Below, in pieces: positions 11,186 through 22,589 of a DNA stretch of 64,000 bases. Every line of letters begins with the position of its first letter. Position 1 is the stretch's first letter. The notes beneath the pieces were generated by a model. It was not told the DNA's origin. It searched no databases and worked only from the letters and a program-made list of their open reading frames with translations. Source of the stretch: Arctopsyche grandis (Eukaryota > Arthropoda > Insecta > Trichoptera > Hydropsychidae); contig NC_135355.1 in the NCBI RefSeq assembly GCF_051622035.1, forward strand, positions 22,250,486-22,314,485, read 5' to 3'. Made by a program: the position numbers and the translations under genes.

Positions 11186-12450
11186 CCCATTTTGATATCT
11201 AATCTGATCAATAAAATCAATTGTTGAATACCGGGAAATAATCGTCTGCTTTTTTATGTCCGTCATTAGCAAAGATATCAATAACAGGATGCAATATACT
11301 CATAAATAAATAAGCCTGGCCAATTATGTATTTGAATGATTTTAATCTACCATATAACATACATATAACGTTACATTATTTTGAGCTTAAAAATTAATAC
11401 TCTAAGTCATCTCATATTCAGGGGAACATATTAGACACATGTACATTTGCATAGCATTGTTTATTTATAATCGTAAAGAAGACTGTCAAGTTAAACAATC
11501 AGTGGAAAATAGTATACGTGCATATACATATACATGAGAGTAAAACGTGATTTTCTTCATTAAGCGTAGTATGGCTTTTGAATATCTATTTTTCAATTTA
11601 AACACATTTACGTGCTCGATGCACAAATGCACACATTTGCACTAATGTGCACGTTGTTTCGTATATGTATTTATTTGAAACGTTTCGCCCAACGCACATG
11701 CAAAAATTCTTCATTTGAGATTTTTTTTTAGTTTGAAATTTATGTAACATTCCATTCTGCGATTAAATATTTGTAACGGCTAATTCGTCAAATGTGTATG
11801 AAAAACTTAGTGGAGATTTGATACGAGAATTTTTCTTTTATAGTGAACATTTATAAATATATGTATGTATGTATGTACATACATACATGCATACGTAAAT
11901 AAACCAAAACACTTTTCTCTATATATGTATGTATGTACATTATTCTACATAAATGTACTACGTAATTTTCTTGCGAAACGCTGTTATGAATTAACTGAAA
12001 AATTTAGTAACAAGTTTTTGCATGAGTACAAAGGTAGCCACTTTGATATTTTGGCGACATTTATTGAACTAAGCATTCATTCAGTTGAGGTCACAAACTC
12101 TCATCATATGCACGAAGATACCTGTGCAGTTTTCATTTTATAATACCTACATACATATATGTAATTTTGTTTTAAGGTGAGTCATTTATGAACATATTCT
12201 AAATGGGTCACTTAAAGCCTTTCCCAACTTTTTCAGTGTATTTCGTCGCCGAGTTTGTACGATACACAAATACGAAAATCTTTTTTTCGGAGTGAAATAC
12301 TTATTTTACGAGGTAACCATTAACCATTAAAAATATAGTAAAAAACGATTTTTAATCTATTTTTTTTAAAGGTGTGTTTGTAGCTTAAAAATGTATGAAT
12401 TATCACAATATATTTCGTATATTAAATATATTTCATCTGTGTACTTATAA
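11186..12450. other. Intergenic AT-rich DNA, nothing recognised
   Basis: Contains several ACATACATATGTATGTA microsatellite tracts (11860-11945, 12148) but no coding exon, tRNA or element end that I can support. Confidence 0.4.
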
Positions 12451-12455
12451 TATAA

Positions 12456-12593
12456 AGGTATGTTTATACTATCCAGCACTGCACGAAAAAACTACTTCTA
12501 TTCATACTACATATACAGCACAGCTCGTTTTTGTCACGTCTATCCATGTTTTGGAAATATGCATGACAGAGCTTTCGTTAGTGCGGGTGCACC
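12456..12593 (+). mobile_element. PIF/Harbinger-type MITE, left part
   Basis: Nearly identical to the left 140 bp of the complete MITE at 13805: the terminal 'aggtatgtttatactatcc', then 'cagcactgcacg', 'tatacagcacagctcg' and 'gcatgacagagctttcg'. The right half is missing; the copy ends where the palindromic (TA)n block begins. Confidence 0.7.
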
Positions 12594-12608
12594 CGTTCCC
12601 GTTCTATA

Positions 12609-12686
<78 letters not shown>

Positions 12687-12705
12687 TATAGAACGGGAAC
12701 GGGAA
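12592..12705. repeat. (TA)n tract enclosed by inverted arms
   Basis: 'cccgttcccgttctatata' on the left is mirrored by 'tatatagaacgggaacggg' on the right, with about 75 bp of pure TA between. The whole is one perfect-looking palindrome. The word 'gaacgggaattgcatg' that follows also occurs at 49542-49566. Confidence 0.75.
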
Positions 12706-12764
12706 TTGCATGCGTTAATATGGCATTGCAACTTATAAAATTTTAAACAAATTTTATATACATA

Positions 12765-12990
<226 letters not shown>

Positions 12991-13292
12991 CAGACTCCGA
13001 AGAGCGTGTCACACCGGGTGATTTCTTAGTCGCTCACATTTTCATACATTTGGTCTGGTCGGTGTGGCCTGGAGCTATTTCCTGGGACATGCGTTAAATA
13101 TTTATAATATGATACTGATTCTTCACAAGGTATAAAATTCAGACTGTTAAAATATTGAACAAAATGTTTAAAAATGACATTAATTTATATATGAGATGAT
13201 CGAAACATATGTACGTATTGCGGGGTTTGCGGGCGCGGTAGCTACGCCACTGGCTATGACATATTTTAAAATGAAGTACTCTTGTTTTCCAG

Positions 13293-16200
13293 ATGATTTT
13301 GAACAAGTTTTGTCGGAGACTTATCAAATTTATATCTCTTATAATACGGATTATTCTATACCCGATAGTTTGCATCATGAATCAAGAGGAACGTAAATAT
13401 TTACCAGCGATCAAAGAACCTCTTTTGTTATACAGTGCTACTAAATTGGCTGACAAAATAAGAAGAGGGGAGGTTTGAATTGACTTGAGAACATTTTTTT
13501 AATGAAAACAAATATATTATAAACGCAAATCCATTTCAGATAAGATCAGAAGATGTTGTACGCGCTTATATACTGAGATGCCAACAGATAAACCCAATAA
13601 TCAATGCAATCGTAGACACAAGATACGATATAGCATTGGCAGATGCTAAAAATGTCGACTGATATCAAACAAGTTATATACTCTAGATGAATTCGAAAAG
13701 CTTCATCCTTTGCTGGGAGTTCCAATTACCATCAAAGAAAGTCTTGCACTCAAAGGTAGTTTTTTGTATAATTAATATCTACATTCTGTGTACTTATAAT
13801 ATAAAGGTATGTTTATATTATCCAGCACTGCACGAAAAAACTACTTCTATTCATACTACATATACAGCACAGCTCGTTTTTGTCACGTCTATCCATGTTT
13901 TGGAAATATGCATGACAGAGCTTTCGTTAGTGCGGGTGCACTCGCCACTATGACATCAGGTCATGTTTGAACATTTTCACAGTGGTCAAAGAAAACCGTA
14001 TCTGCTTGATACGTTTCAGTGGCATGTACATATACATATGTACATACATATAATATGAATAGATCGTGTTGGCTACTGCTGTTACGGATACGCCAAGTAC
14101 TAAAGTGCAGTGCTAGTATAAATGAACCTTAATATCATCATCATCATCATTTACAGCCATTCGCCATCCACTGCTGGATGAAGGCCTCTCCAACACGCTT
14201 CCACTCGTCTCTGTTTTGCGCAACACTCATCCATCTCATTCCGCACATTTTCCTAATTTCGTTCACCCATCTTCCTTGCGGTCTTCCTTTTACTCTTTTG
14301 CCTTCTCTCGGGTACCATTCAAGCACTTCTTTTGTCCACCTTTCGTCCATCCTCCTAGCTACGTGACCCGCCCATTGCCATTTCAATCTCTTCACTCTAT
14401 CCACTATGTCCACTACCCTTGTCATATTTCTCACCCACGTGTTCCGCTTTCTGTCTTTCCTCGTTATGCCAAGCATACAGCGTTCCATACTTCTTTGAGT
14501 GCATTGGATTTTATTTAGCATCTTGGCGTTCAGTGTCCAAGTTTCACATCCATACGTCATCACTGGCAAAACGCATTGATCAAAGATCCTTTTCTTCAGG
14601 CAGAGTGGCATTTTTGATTTAAAAACAGCATTCCTCCGTCCAAATGCACTCCATCCTAATTTCATACGTCTCTTTATCTCTTCAGTTTTACTACCAGACA
14701 TGTCAATTATTTGACCTAAATATAAATAATTATTTACTACTTCTACTGGTTTATCATCTAAGGGGATGCTATCAGGCATGCAATAACTATTGAACATTAG
14801 TTTAGTCTTATCTACGTTAATTTTTAATCCTACTTTTCTACTTTCCCTGTCCAGCTGTGTTAGTCTGATAAGTAGGTCAGCTGAATCACGAGCTACTAAA
14901 ACTATATCGTCTGCGAATCGAAGGTGACTCAAAAAGCGACCATTGATGCTTACTCCGGCTGTATCCCAATCCAAGTTCCTGAAAACTCCCTCAAGCACCG
15001 CATTGAATAACTTGGGCGAGATTGTATCTCCTTGTCTTACTCCTTTTCCTATGCTAAATCTATCTGTACCTGAAAAAATTTTAACCGAAGCTGTGGCATT
15101 CTTATATATTGCAGCTAACAGTCCCACATAGGGTTCCGGCACTCCCTGTGTTTGTAGAGCGTTAAGTACTGCATTATGACTAACTGTATCGAAGGCTTTC
15201 TCATAATCGACGAAACCTAGGCACAATGGCCGTTGATATTCGTTGGCGCGCTCGATTAGTTCGCCAACTACTTGGAGGTGGTCCATTGTGCTGAAATTTG
15301 CCCTAAACCCTGCCTGCTCTATAGGTTGGTTCTCGTCGAGGATATTCTTCAGCCTTTCTGTAATAACCTTCGTGAAGAGCTTGTAGACCGCTGAAAGTAA
15401 ACTAATGGGTCGGTAGTTCTTGATATCGCTTTTGTCGCCTTTTTTGTGTATTAAAATGATAGTTGCGTTATTCCATCCTTCTGGTATAGCTTGGTTCTGG
15501 ATGCATTTGCTGAAAAGCCTAGCTAAGATATTAATTAGGGGGGGGCCGCCACATTTTAGTAAGTCAATGGGAATATTATCTTCCCCTGGGGTTTTACCGT
15601 TTTTTGCAGTTTTTAGCGCGGCCTCTACTTCGCTAGGCAATACTGCAGGAACCCTTTGGCCGTGTGTCGATTCCGGAGCGGGAAATTGACCGTTGTTGTT
15701 CTCGTAAAGTTTTGCATAGAACGTATAAACTCTGTCTATGATCTATTCTCTATTCCTAATTATTACTCCGCTCTCTGATCTGATTGCGATCATTTGGTTT
15801 TTGCCTAAGAAAAGATCTTGTTTGCACTGAACCTTAATATATAAATATATAAATTCTGACTACTAACTGCATGTTATAAATATGCTAGGAATGAGTCACA
15901 ATTCCGGTGTATATAAAGTAAGCAAGGATATTGCGTCTTTCGATGCTAAAGTTGTGATGCAAATCAAGTCAGCTGGAGCCATACCCATACTCGTCAGCAA
16001 TACTCCAGAAATGTGTCTTTGTTGGGAAACCTTCAACTATGTAACTGGGACAACGAAGAATCCTTACGATACAACAAAGACTTCTGGCGGCTCATCGGGT
16101 GGAGAGGTGAGACATTAGAAAAATATTCAAAATCATATTTTCGCATTTTTAAAACTAATATCTCGATTCCTTTTAGGCTGCATTATTATCTTCGGCTGCT

Positions 16201-19200
16201 TCCGTGATAGGCATTGGATCTGACACCTGTGGGTCTTTAAGACTGCCCGCAATGTACAATAGCATATTTGCTCACAAGCCGACATCAAATTACGTGTCAA
16301 TGGAAGGACATAAACCGAATTTGAGGACGAAAATTTTGAACAATCTCAGCTGTGTTGGACCTATGACTAGATACGCAGAAGATTTGCCTTTGTTGCTGAG
16401 AATTATGAAGGATCCACTAGCTGACAATTTAAATCTTGAAGCAAAGGTATACATTTTTTTTTAAGATTAAGATTGTTTGATATTTGTCCAACCGTCATAT
16501 TTCCAAAAAGATTTCAATTAACTAGAATTAAACTTTTATTGTGATGGTGATATTAAACTTCAAAATTATACATACATATGTATGTATGTATGTATGTACA
16601 TATATATGATTGTTTGATAAACGTTATCTCAATTGTAATCAGTTTAATTGGCAACAATAAATTAGATTTTTTTTTGTTATATACATAGGTGTCTATAGAT
16701 ATGATAAAATTATACTACATGGAGGGAGACGGTTCAGGTATGGTTAGTGAAATTAATTCTGATGTCAAAACTGCTATTGAAAAAGTGATAAGATATTTTG
16801 AAGACGTACGTGGTATTAAAGTTAAAAAGGTACTTATTCTATTAATAACGGTCTATTCGTACTAGCACAGCACATACAGGCAACTGCACGTAACCAGCAG
16901 TACAAAAAGTATTCTTTGGTACATTTTATATGGATACATTCATGTCTAACGTGGTGTAGACGAAACAGCAAGTAACAGCAGCAAACTATACAGCAGTACA
17001 TGACACCATAACGTATCAACCAAAACCGGTTTTCTTTGGCCACTGTGGAAATATTCACGCACGACGTGACATCATAGTAGAGAGTGCACGCGTATATATA
17101 AAGTGCGCATGCGCATATGAATGTTTTCTGAAACGTCATATTGTGACAATATTGACGAGAGCAGGATACAATGGGCCTCGGTATAATGTATCCAAGTCCT
17201 CTTGTATCCTGCTCGCGCACACATAAGTAAAGCTGTGTGACAAGATTAAGTGGATTTCCACGCCTCGACACCGGTTACATATGTACACTATATTATTTGT
17301 ATAATTTGTACGTTTATACGTTACTTTCATTTAAGGTCAGTTTGAAGCATATGAAGCATGCATGCGATATGTCAATGGTCCATGCAATGGAAGTCAGAGA
17401 TGCGGAATCTGTTTTTGAACAACCTTTTAAATTGTCATCACTGACGCTAGAACTGGCGAAGAATTTATTGGGATGTTCAAAATCAATATTTACTTCTATT
17501 GCTTTCGCATATATGAGAAAAGCAAGGGATTGTGTAAATGACAACACGTTTAAAGAATACGCAGAAGTTATTGCTGAGCTTAAACAAGAGTTCTTGGTAA
17601 TTATTACCTAAAATGTTCATACAAATACATATATAATATATTACTAGTGGTTTTACCCGGCTTCGCTTAGTATTTTTAATATAAACAGCGTAAACACGGT
17701 GAATATAATAGTAAATATTCATTTGTTTTTTTATTAAATTTATTTGAATCGTAAAAAAATCGAATTGTCGTTATAGAAATTTTGACGGGTTTACGAAGTT
17801 CTCAACCAAAGATACTTACATACAGTGGCGGACTGGCCATACAAGCAAACATGCCCGATGGCATGTGGGCCCCCCTATCTGTTAGAAAATATGGGCCCTA
17901 AGTAAAATTAAATAACGTTTTTTTAACTATTTCACGTGTGTAAAAATTTATAGGATATTGCACTTTGGGACCTAAAGTTTGGGTATTTCAACAAAACAAA
18001 TTTCTTACGATATACACAAACAACTACTACCTGCTTTAACAGCCCAAGGATCGGTTAACTTTTTTTATTAGGCTCGAAATATAAGTTTCAACATTTGCGT
18101 GGGCCATTTTGCCGGGCCCATTTCCATCCTCAAGATTATGTATATACCAATACCTATGTAACAACTACCTACTGAAATAAAAATGGGAATAAACAAATTT
18201 CCGTGAATAATATAAACTGAATTGCTTAAAACAATTTTGATAGGACGATTCATCAACTAGCGATTTAAATTTACTTCATACTTTCAAAATAACATTTCAT
18301 TATACTTCGACGATATAGTAAGATTTAAATACACAATTTTAAACAGTTTCCGAATATAAAATCTATTCCTAATCTAGACACATCCATGTATATAGGATAT
18401 ATGATAGAAATATATAATATATACAATTTTTTTAACCCTTTGACTCCTGGCATCCACTGATTTCAGTCCCAGTCCGCCACTGCTTTCATATGTATATACA
18501 TATCTCTTTCGAAATTACATATTAGATTACGAGTGGTTTTACCCCGTTTCGCTCGGTATTTTTAATATAAACAGCTTAAACATGGCTAATCTAATCATTT
18601 GTTTTTTTATTTAATTTTTTGAATCGAAAAAAAATTATATTCAACAATATCGATATCATCGTCATAGAAACTTTAATTTTTTGTCGATGCTCCCACCCAA
18701 ACCTTACATACAAAGTCTCTTTCGAAATTATATATTAGATGTATAATGGACGTACATACATATGTACATGTATGTATATGAATGTACTATGTACATATGT
18801 ATAATGTAAGTGAATTCGGATTGACAGTACAAAGTACATACATTTGATTACTTGTATGATTGTGCAATCTTTATCATTCAACTTAAACATGCAGATTGTT
18901 TTAAAAATTATATAAATTGACGGTTTTTTTGGTATACATATATCACTTATGATCAGGGTTGTGTATTGTTTAAAATAGCGTCACTAGGCCTCTTCTAGAC
19001 GCTTCGAGTTCTTCCTATGCGCAACTTTCGAGCGTCACCAGCTATTATACATATGTACATATATGTATAGTCTTAAGCTTAACTTCCGCCTTTAGCAAAA
19101 CATATTTGTTTTTGTTTCGAATATATGTACCTCCGATTCCATTAAAAACACAGCCCTGCGTATGGCGGTAATTATTTTATAACATTAATTTGTTCTACTA

Positions 19201-21226
19201 TCTTGTTTTATATATGTACATATAAACCGGTCTCCGTGACGAGACAGAATGTTAAATGACAGAAAACGCAAATATCGGAAGGCAAAGATCGAAAATCGAA
19301 AGATCTTAAGTCGAAAGATCAAAAAAAAAATAGAGCATGGTAAACGGTACATACTATTGTACATACTCACTTAATTTGCGCGAGCAGGATACAACAGGAA
19401 CAAGAAGAACAGGATTTTCCTCCCGTATTAATGTGCTCGCGCAGAATACGGGAGGAAAAGCATGTTCCTCTTGTTCCTGTTGTATCCTGCTCGCGCAAAT
19501 TAAGTGAGTATGTACGTGATTTGTACCGTTTACCATGCACCATTTTTTTTATCTTTCGACTTAAGATCTTTCGATTTCGAAAGGTCCCGGGTTGGAACCC
19601 TAGTTTGACCTCGATCGAAAAGAATTGATTTAGAGTATTTCTGCAGTCCTGCTGAAATACTCCAATACTTCTTATCATACTTTGCCAATTTATCTTATTT
19701 CACTGTTGAAATAGTTCCCCACCAAATTAGCAACCAACCCACCTACTATTTTTCACCAATATTTGAATATAATTTCAAATTTACAATTTATATGTACATA
19801 TACAAGTTAAAAACCATATTTATATGAGTACAAGTTGCCCCAGCTGCCGTTTTAGGTCAATATATAATGGAACTATGGTAAAAATATACATAAATTCAAA
19901 ATATAATAAATATATATGTACATAACTACATAGTTTGATATTTGTTGGTTTGGAGTATAATCCGCGGCTTTTCATGCCATTATGTGCGTATACAAAAAAA
20001 AACCTAGCATGTATCACAAAGTTGTCTATCAAAATACAGAATATGTGTATTTCAAATTATACGAATGCAGAATATTCGAATTTATTGAGGGACCAAAAAC
20101 AATTACTCCCCACTGAATGATCTATTTCTTACTACATTTTTATTCTACATTTTGATATTCTTCATTTTGACCACCTACCATCTTAAAAAATTAGGTTTCC
20201 ATAATAAGTGCAAAAACATAAATATCAAAAAAAAGCATGTTGTATGCATGTAAATTCGGTAAAAACATCTATGAGGACACTTTACTGCGAACGGAACAAT
20301 TATTGAATACATATGAATACCGGAAATAAAAAAGGATCTTAGTGTAATTATTAAGATTTTGAGATACATCGGTTTTTGTTAAAAAAGCTATTTTGGGTTT
20401 TTTGGCACTTAGACCCTTTTTTTATTTCCGGTATTCATATGTAAATGTCACTTTGACTGGAGAAAAAGATCTTCGATCAATGTTTTTGGCTAGTGATGAC
20501 GTATGGATGTGACACTGGACACTGAGCGCCAAAATGTTTCACAGATTCCAATGCACTCAAAGGAGTATGGAATGCAGTATGCTCGGCATAACGAGGAGAA
20601 ATAGAGAACGGAATACGTGGGTAAGAAATATGACAAGGATAGTGGTAATAAGGGAGATAGTGAAGATATTTAAATTGCAATGGGCAGGTCACGTAGCTAG
20701 AAGAGTAGACAAAAGGTGAACAAAATAATGGTTAAAGGTGCTGGAATGGGTGAAAGGAAGGCTGCAAGGAAGATTGGTGTACGAAATTCTAAAAATGTAT
20801 GGAGTGAGATGAATGAGAGTTGATGAATTGATGGATGATGCAACACTGGAAGTGTGCGAAAGTGATTTTTAAATAAATAAACATATGATAGAAAAATAAA
20901 TAAAAGTATTTGTACTATATAACAAAAAAAAAACATTATAATTACAGGATTTGCTTCAAGACAATGGAGTGTGTTTCTATCCTACATTTCCAAGAACTGC
21001 ATCAATGCACTACGACTATATGCGACAAATACTCGATTTTTCGTATGTGATGATATTCAACAGTTTAAGTTTACCGGTAACCAACTGTCCAGTTGGTTTA
21101 GCAAGTAATGGTATGCCAGTTGGAGTTCAAGTGATATCGAGTCCAGGCTGTGATCACCTGTCTCTGTTTATAGCACAAGAAATGGAAATGGCATTTGGGG
21201 GATGGACACCTCCCCCATCATTTTAA
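13293..21226 (+). CDS. FAAH2: Fatty-acid amide hydrolase 2-like, copy 1 (probably disabled by a frameshift)
   Basis: Seven exons: 13293-13472, 13540-13755, 15889-16106, 16177-16446, 16689-16829, 17336-17596 and 20948-21226. The layout is that of copy 2. An amidase-signature enzyme: exon 1 gives the N-terminal membrane segment; exon 2 the Lys motif 'ITIKES'; exon 3 'GGSSGGE' (cis Ser); exon 4 'GIGSDTCGSLRLPA' (nucleophile Ser in CGS). The last exon ends 'FGGWTPPPSF'. All splice sites look usable; the acceptor TTTTCCAG lies directly before the ATG, so a noncoding first exon must exist upstream. Exon 2 is 216 nt instead of 3n+1: after 'AKNVD' (about 13661) the frame is lost by one base and homology continues in the next frame. 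It is therefore a young pseudogene or carries a sequencing error. Intron 2 holds a Harbinger MITE and a LINE; intron 6 holds a hAT, a fold-back element, a SINE and LINE scraps. AATAAA follows the stop. Confidence 0.85.
13805..14129 (+). mobile_element. PIF/Harbinger-type MITE, complete
   Basis: 325 bp in intron 2 of FAAH copy 1. Ends: left 'AGGTATGTTTATATTATC', right (reversed) 'AGGTTCATTTATACTA', each followed by 'GCACTGCAC'. A TAA trinucleotide stands at both sides (13802-13804 and 14130-14132), the TWA target duplication of this superfamily. No coding capacity. The ends match the larger element at 30740, which carries a transposase fragment, so that family probably mobilised it. Confidence 0.8.
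14136..15827 (-). mobile_element. LINE (non-LTR retrotransposon), 5'-truncated, with 13-bp target duplication
   Basis: The insertion runs antisense to FAAH copy 1 inside its intron 2. The 3' end is a short (TGA/ATG)n tail at 14136-14149. Both sides carry the identical 13-bp duplication TGAACCTTAATAT (14123-14135 and 15828-15840). It holds the whole reverse transcriptase and C-terminal region and the end of the linker before it; the endonuclease is lost by 5' truncation. One stop interrupts the linker (about 15735-15740), while the RT frame of 497 codons is fully open, so the insertion is young. The style of the C-terminal region suggests an RTE-like clade; I am not certain of that. Confidence 0.9.
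14147..15640 (-). CDS. LINE reverse transcriptase (ORF of the 14136-15827 element)
   Basis: 497 codons, open throughout. Recognisable RT blocks: 'KTPGEDNIPIDLLK' (residues 16-29), 'KNYRPISLLS' (74-83), '[12 protein letters not shown]' (111-122), '[12 protein letters not shown]' with the first catalytic Asp at about 145, '[14 protein letters not shown]' (200-213), and '[11 protein letters not shown]' with the catalytic FADD at 242-245. After the thumb comes 'WQWAGHVARRMDERW' and a 'GRPQGRWVNEIRKM' block, characteristic of many insect LINEs with a 3' (TGA)n tail. The protein stops inside that tail. It copies its own RNA at a nicked target. The true ORF starts upstream in the missing endonuclease; the Met here is only the first in the surviving frame. 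Confidence 0.93.
   Translation of the reverse strand: MPSEVEAALKTAKNGKTPGEDNIPIDLLKCGGPPLINILARLFSKCIQNQAIPEGWNNATIILIHKKGDKSDIKNYRPISLLSAVYKLFTKVITERLKNILDENQPIEQAGFRANFSTMDHLQVVGELIERANEYQRPLCLGFVDYEKAFDTVSHNAVLNALQTQGVPEPYVGLLAAIYKNATASVKIFSGTDRFSIGKGVRQGDTISPKLFNAVLEGVFRNLDWDTAGVSINGRFLSHLRFADDIVLVARDSADLLIRLTQLDRESRKVGLKINVDKTKLMFNSYCMPDSIPLDDKPVEVVNNYLYLGQIIDMSGSKTEEIKRRMKLGWSAFGRRNAVFKSKMPLCLKKRIFDQCVLPVMTYGCETWTLNAKMLNKIQCTQRSMERCMLGITRKDRKRNTWVRNMTRVVDIVDRVKRLKWQWAGHVARRMDERWTKEVLEWYPREGKRVKGRPQGRWVNEIRKMCGMRWMSVAQNRDEWKRVGEAFIQQWMANGCK
16840..17290. other. Insertion-like block with hairpin in intron 5 of FAAH copy 1
   Basis: The intron is richer in GC than its neighbours. At 17158-17216 'gagcaggataca' and 'tgtatcctgctcgcgc' form a hairpin whose arms use the same words as the fold-back family at 19228, 22845 and 29990 ('gtatcctgctcgcgca'). 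I see this as a diverged relative or fragment of that family. The rest (many CAGTA/CAGCA words near 16870-17000) is unclassified. Confidence 0.4.
17637..18765 (+). repeat. Two tandem copies of a retroelement-like tail, one split by a hAT insertion
   Basis: Unit 1 begins 'ctagtggttttacccggct' (17644), unit 2 'cgagtggttttaccccgtt' (18531). Both continue 'cgctyrgtatttttaatata' and later 'cttacatacaaagtctcttt'-like words with 'tttcgaaattayatattaga' at the joint. Such 'GGTTTTACCCGGCTTCGC' stretches are common 3' ends of insect non-LTR elements, but I cannot name the family. Unit 1 is interrupted at 17823-18482. Confidence 0.5.
17823..18482. mobile_element. hAT-type nonautonomous element (660 bp)
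   Basis: Perfect 14-bp inverted ends CAGTGGCGGACTGG / CCAGTCCGCCACTG. The flanks CTTACATA (17815-17822) and CTTTCATA (18483-18490) are an 8-bp target duplication with one mismatch, the hAT hallmark. The inside has no transposase frame. It sits in intron 6 of FAAH copy 1, inside the tail repeat at 17637. Confidence 0.85.
19228..19577. mobile_element. Fold-back element, family with 9-bp duplications (copy 1, right end lost)
   Basis: Left end 'cggtctccgtgacgagacag'. Then nearly the whole element folds on itself: 'gcaaagatcgaaaatcgaaa', 'gcgcgagcaggatacaacag' and 'ttcctcccgtattaatgtgc' on the left arm are mirrored by 'gagcaggat'-type words on the right. The arms are about 150 bp with a very short loop near 19440. 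The right end stops near 19577 and is fused to a SINE. The intact copy at 29990-30350 defines the family. Confidence 0.75.
19575..19830 (+). mobile_element. tRNA-derived SINE, copy C (head truncated)
   Basis: It starts within the head at the B box ('aaaggtcccgggttggaacc'), then has the family tail: 'gccaatttatcttatttcac', 'ttgaaatagttccccacc', 'aacccacctactatttttca' and 'tatttgaatataatttca'. It is directly joined to the broken fold-back element. Confidence 0.65.
20309..20442. repeat. Short inverted-repeat element (MITE-like)
   Basis: Arms 'acatatgaataccggaaata' (20309) and 'atttccggtattcatatgt' (20424) are perfectly complementary over about 27 bp, with a loop of about 78 bp. It lies in intron 6 of FAAH copy 1. 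Superfamily not assignable. Confidence 0.65.
20510..20865 (+). mobile_element. LINE 3' fragment (older relative of the 14136 element)
   Basis: Plus-strand frame 'FQCTQRSMECSMLGITRRNR', 'NTWVRNMTRIVVIREIV' and 'LQWAGHVARRVDKR', then after a stop 'KMYGVR'-like words. This corresponds to residues about 383-470 of the LINE protein at 14147-15640. It is diverged and interrupted by stops. Confidence 0.75.
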
Positions 21227-21830
21227 ATAAATAAAACATTGTTTGTATATTTACGTGAATAAACTGAAAACCTCATTCTGTAAAAATCTCATATTAGCTG
21301 AAAATATAAATTACACTAAATTTATAATAAAATAATTTAATATTTAAATTTGCGATTATCATTTAACATAATGCATTTAGATATTACCATACACTTTATG
21401 CTGCTGTAGGGAAGATTATTTTTTCCGTCCAAGGGATAAAACTTTTAACATAAAGCAGTGCTTTTAAAATTTGATTTTCTTAAGCTATTTTCGCTGTATT
21501 GTTTCTATATGGAATTGTTTTTATTAACTTATATAATTTAATAATTCACTAAACTTTTGAAGCTTAATTTACTGAATTTTTAAAAGCTTGAATTTTTACA
21601 AGATTTAGCTTGACTCTGTTAAAGAAAAGTGCCGCAGTCGAAAAATTTTCGAGAATACAATTTTTTTTAATTTCATTCTGTATAAAATAATAAAAAAATA
21701 CTTCTGGTTCAGGAAAAAATATTAAAAAAATATTAGGTTATAAAATTTATAATTTATATAACATGTAAAAAAAAAATCAGTCTGATTCAGTTAGCGGTTT
21801 GGGAGATAATTGAGTTCAAAAACTTAAAAA
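21227..21830. other. 3' flank of FAAH copy 1 and AT-rich spacer
   Basis: An AATAAA overlaps 21227-21236, the likely polyadenylation signal of copy 1. Beyond about 21260 I see nothing recognisable. Confidence 0.4.
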
Positions 21831-21834
21831 GAGG

Positions 21835-22085
21835 ACACCTATAAGGGGAGGTCCCATTTCCGGTCAACTTAAAAATTTGAAAAAAAATTTCGTCGTATCG
21901 ATAAGAATTTCAGTAACCGATACGAAGTTTCAGTTCGATAGGACTAACGGTGTTCAAAAAATCCCCAAAATACACAGCCACACACATTTTATCTAGATCA
22001 CGAAAACGTGATCAGTGATCAATTCTTAGTTCGAATCAGTCAGAATCGATCACTGATCAAAAATTTGGTTCTTCGGCAATATTGT
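21835..22085 (-). repeat. Interspersed repeat family R1, partial copy
   Basis: Shares long stretches with 29592-29960 and 54966-55430, in opposite orientation: 'gaggacacctataagggga', 'agttcgataggactaacggt' and 'ccccaaaatacacag'. GATCA words ('gatcacgaaaacgtgatcag') follow. No frame, no inverted ends found. Family unknown to me. Confidence 0.6.
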
Positions 22086-22284
22086 TTTGGAACATTAATA
22101 TGATGATAAATATATTGGTTAACGTTGAAAATCTCGAAAGTTCAAAAAAAGTATACAATTTTGATTGAACATTCTATTCATACGAATTATTTTTGTATGA
22201 AAAATTTCAATTTTTTTTTCTTTTATTTTTTTATTTTTATTCAATCACATAATCTATCATCAGTGAGTTCAATCCGCTATACTG

Positions 22285-22565
22285 CTGATTATATTTCAAA
22301 AATAATTCCTGTATTGAAATTGTCGGTCATATCTACATGATAATTTCATAAAATTTGAATAAATTTATTTAATAGTCTTTGTACCTTTGTGCCGGTTTAG
22401 AAACCCTGCTTAAAACTAAATTTGGAGATTGAGTTGAGAAACCCTGCTTGCGTAATATTTCAAGGCACAATGAGTATCAAATAAATTTATTCGCATTTAT
22501 GAAATTATCATGTAGATATGACCGAAAATTTCAATACAGTAATTATTTTTGAAAACGCATTTGAA
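22285..22565. repeat. Inverted repeat, 85-bp arms, about 107-bp loop
   Basis: 'ggtcatatctacatgataat' at 22325 is mirrored by 'attatcatgtagatatgacc' at 22503. Complementarity extends from 'ttcaaaaataatt' to 'aataaatttattt' with few mismatches. Probably a fold-back MITE. Confidence 0.7.
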
Positions 22566-22589
22566 ACTTATTGAAAAAATTGATTTTGC

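Noticed and set aside
13196-13396. Plus-strand frame MIETYVRIAGFAGAVATP overlapping exon 1 of FAAH copy 1
   Set aside because: Its second half is the wrong frame of the real exon; the acceptor TTTTCCAG directly before the ATG at 13293 defines the start instead.
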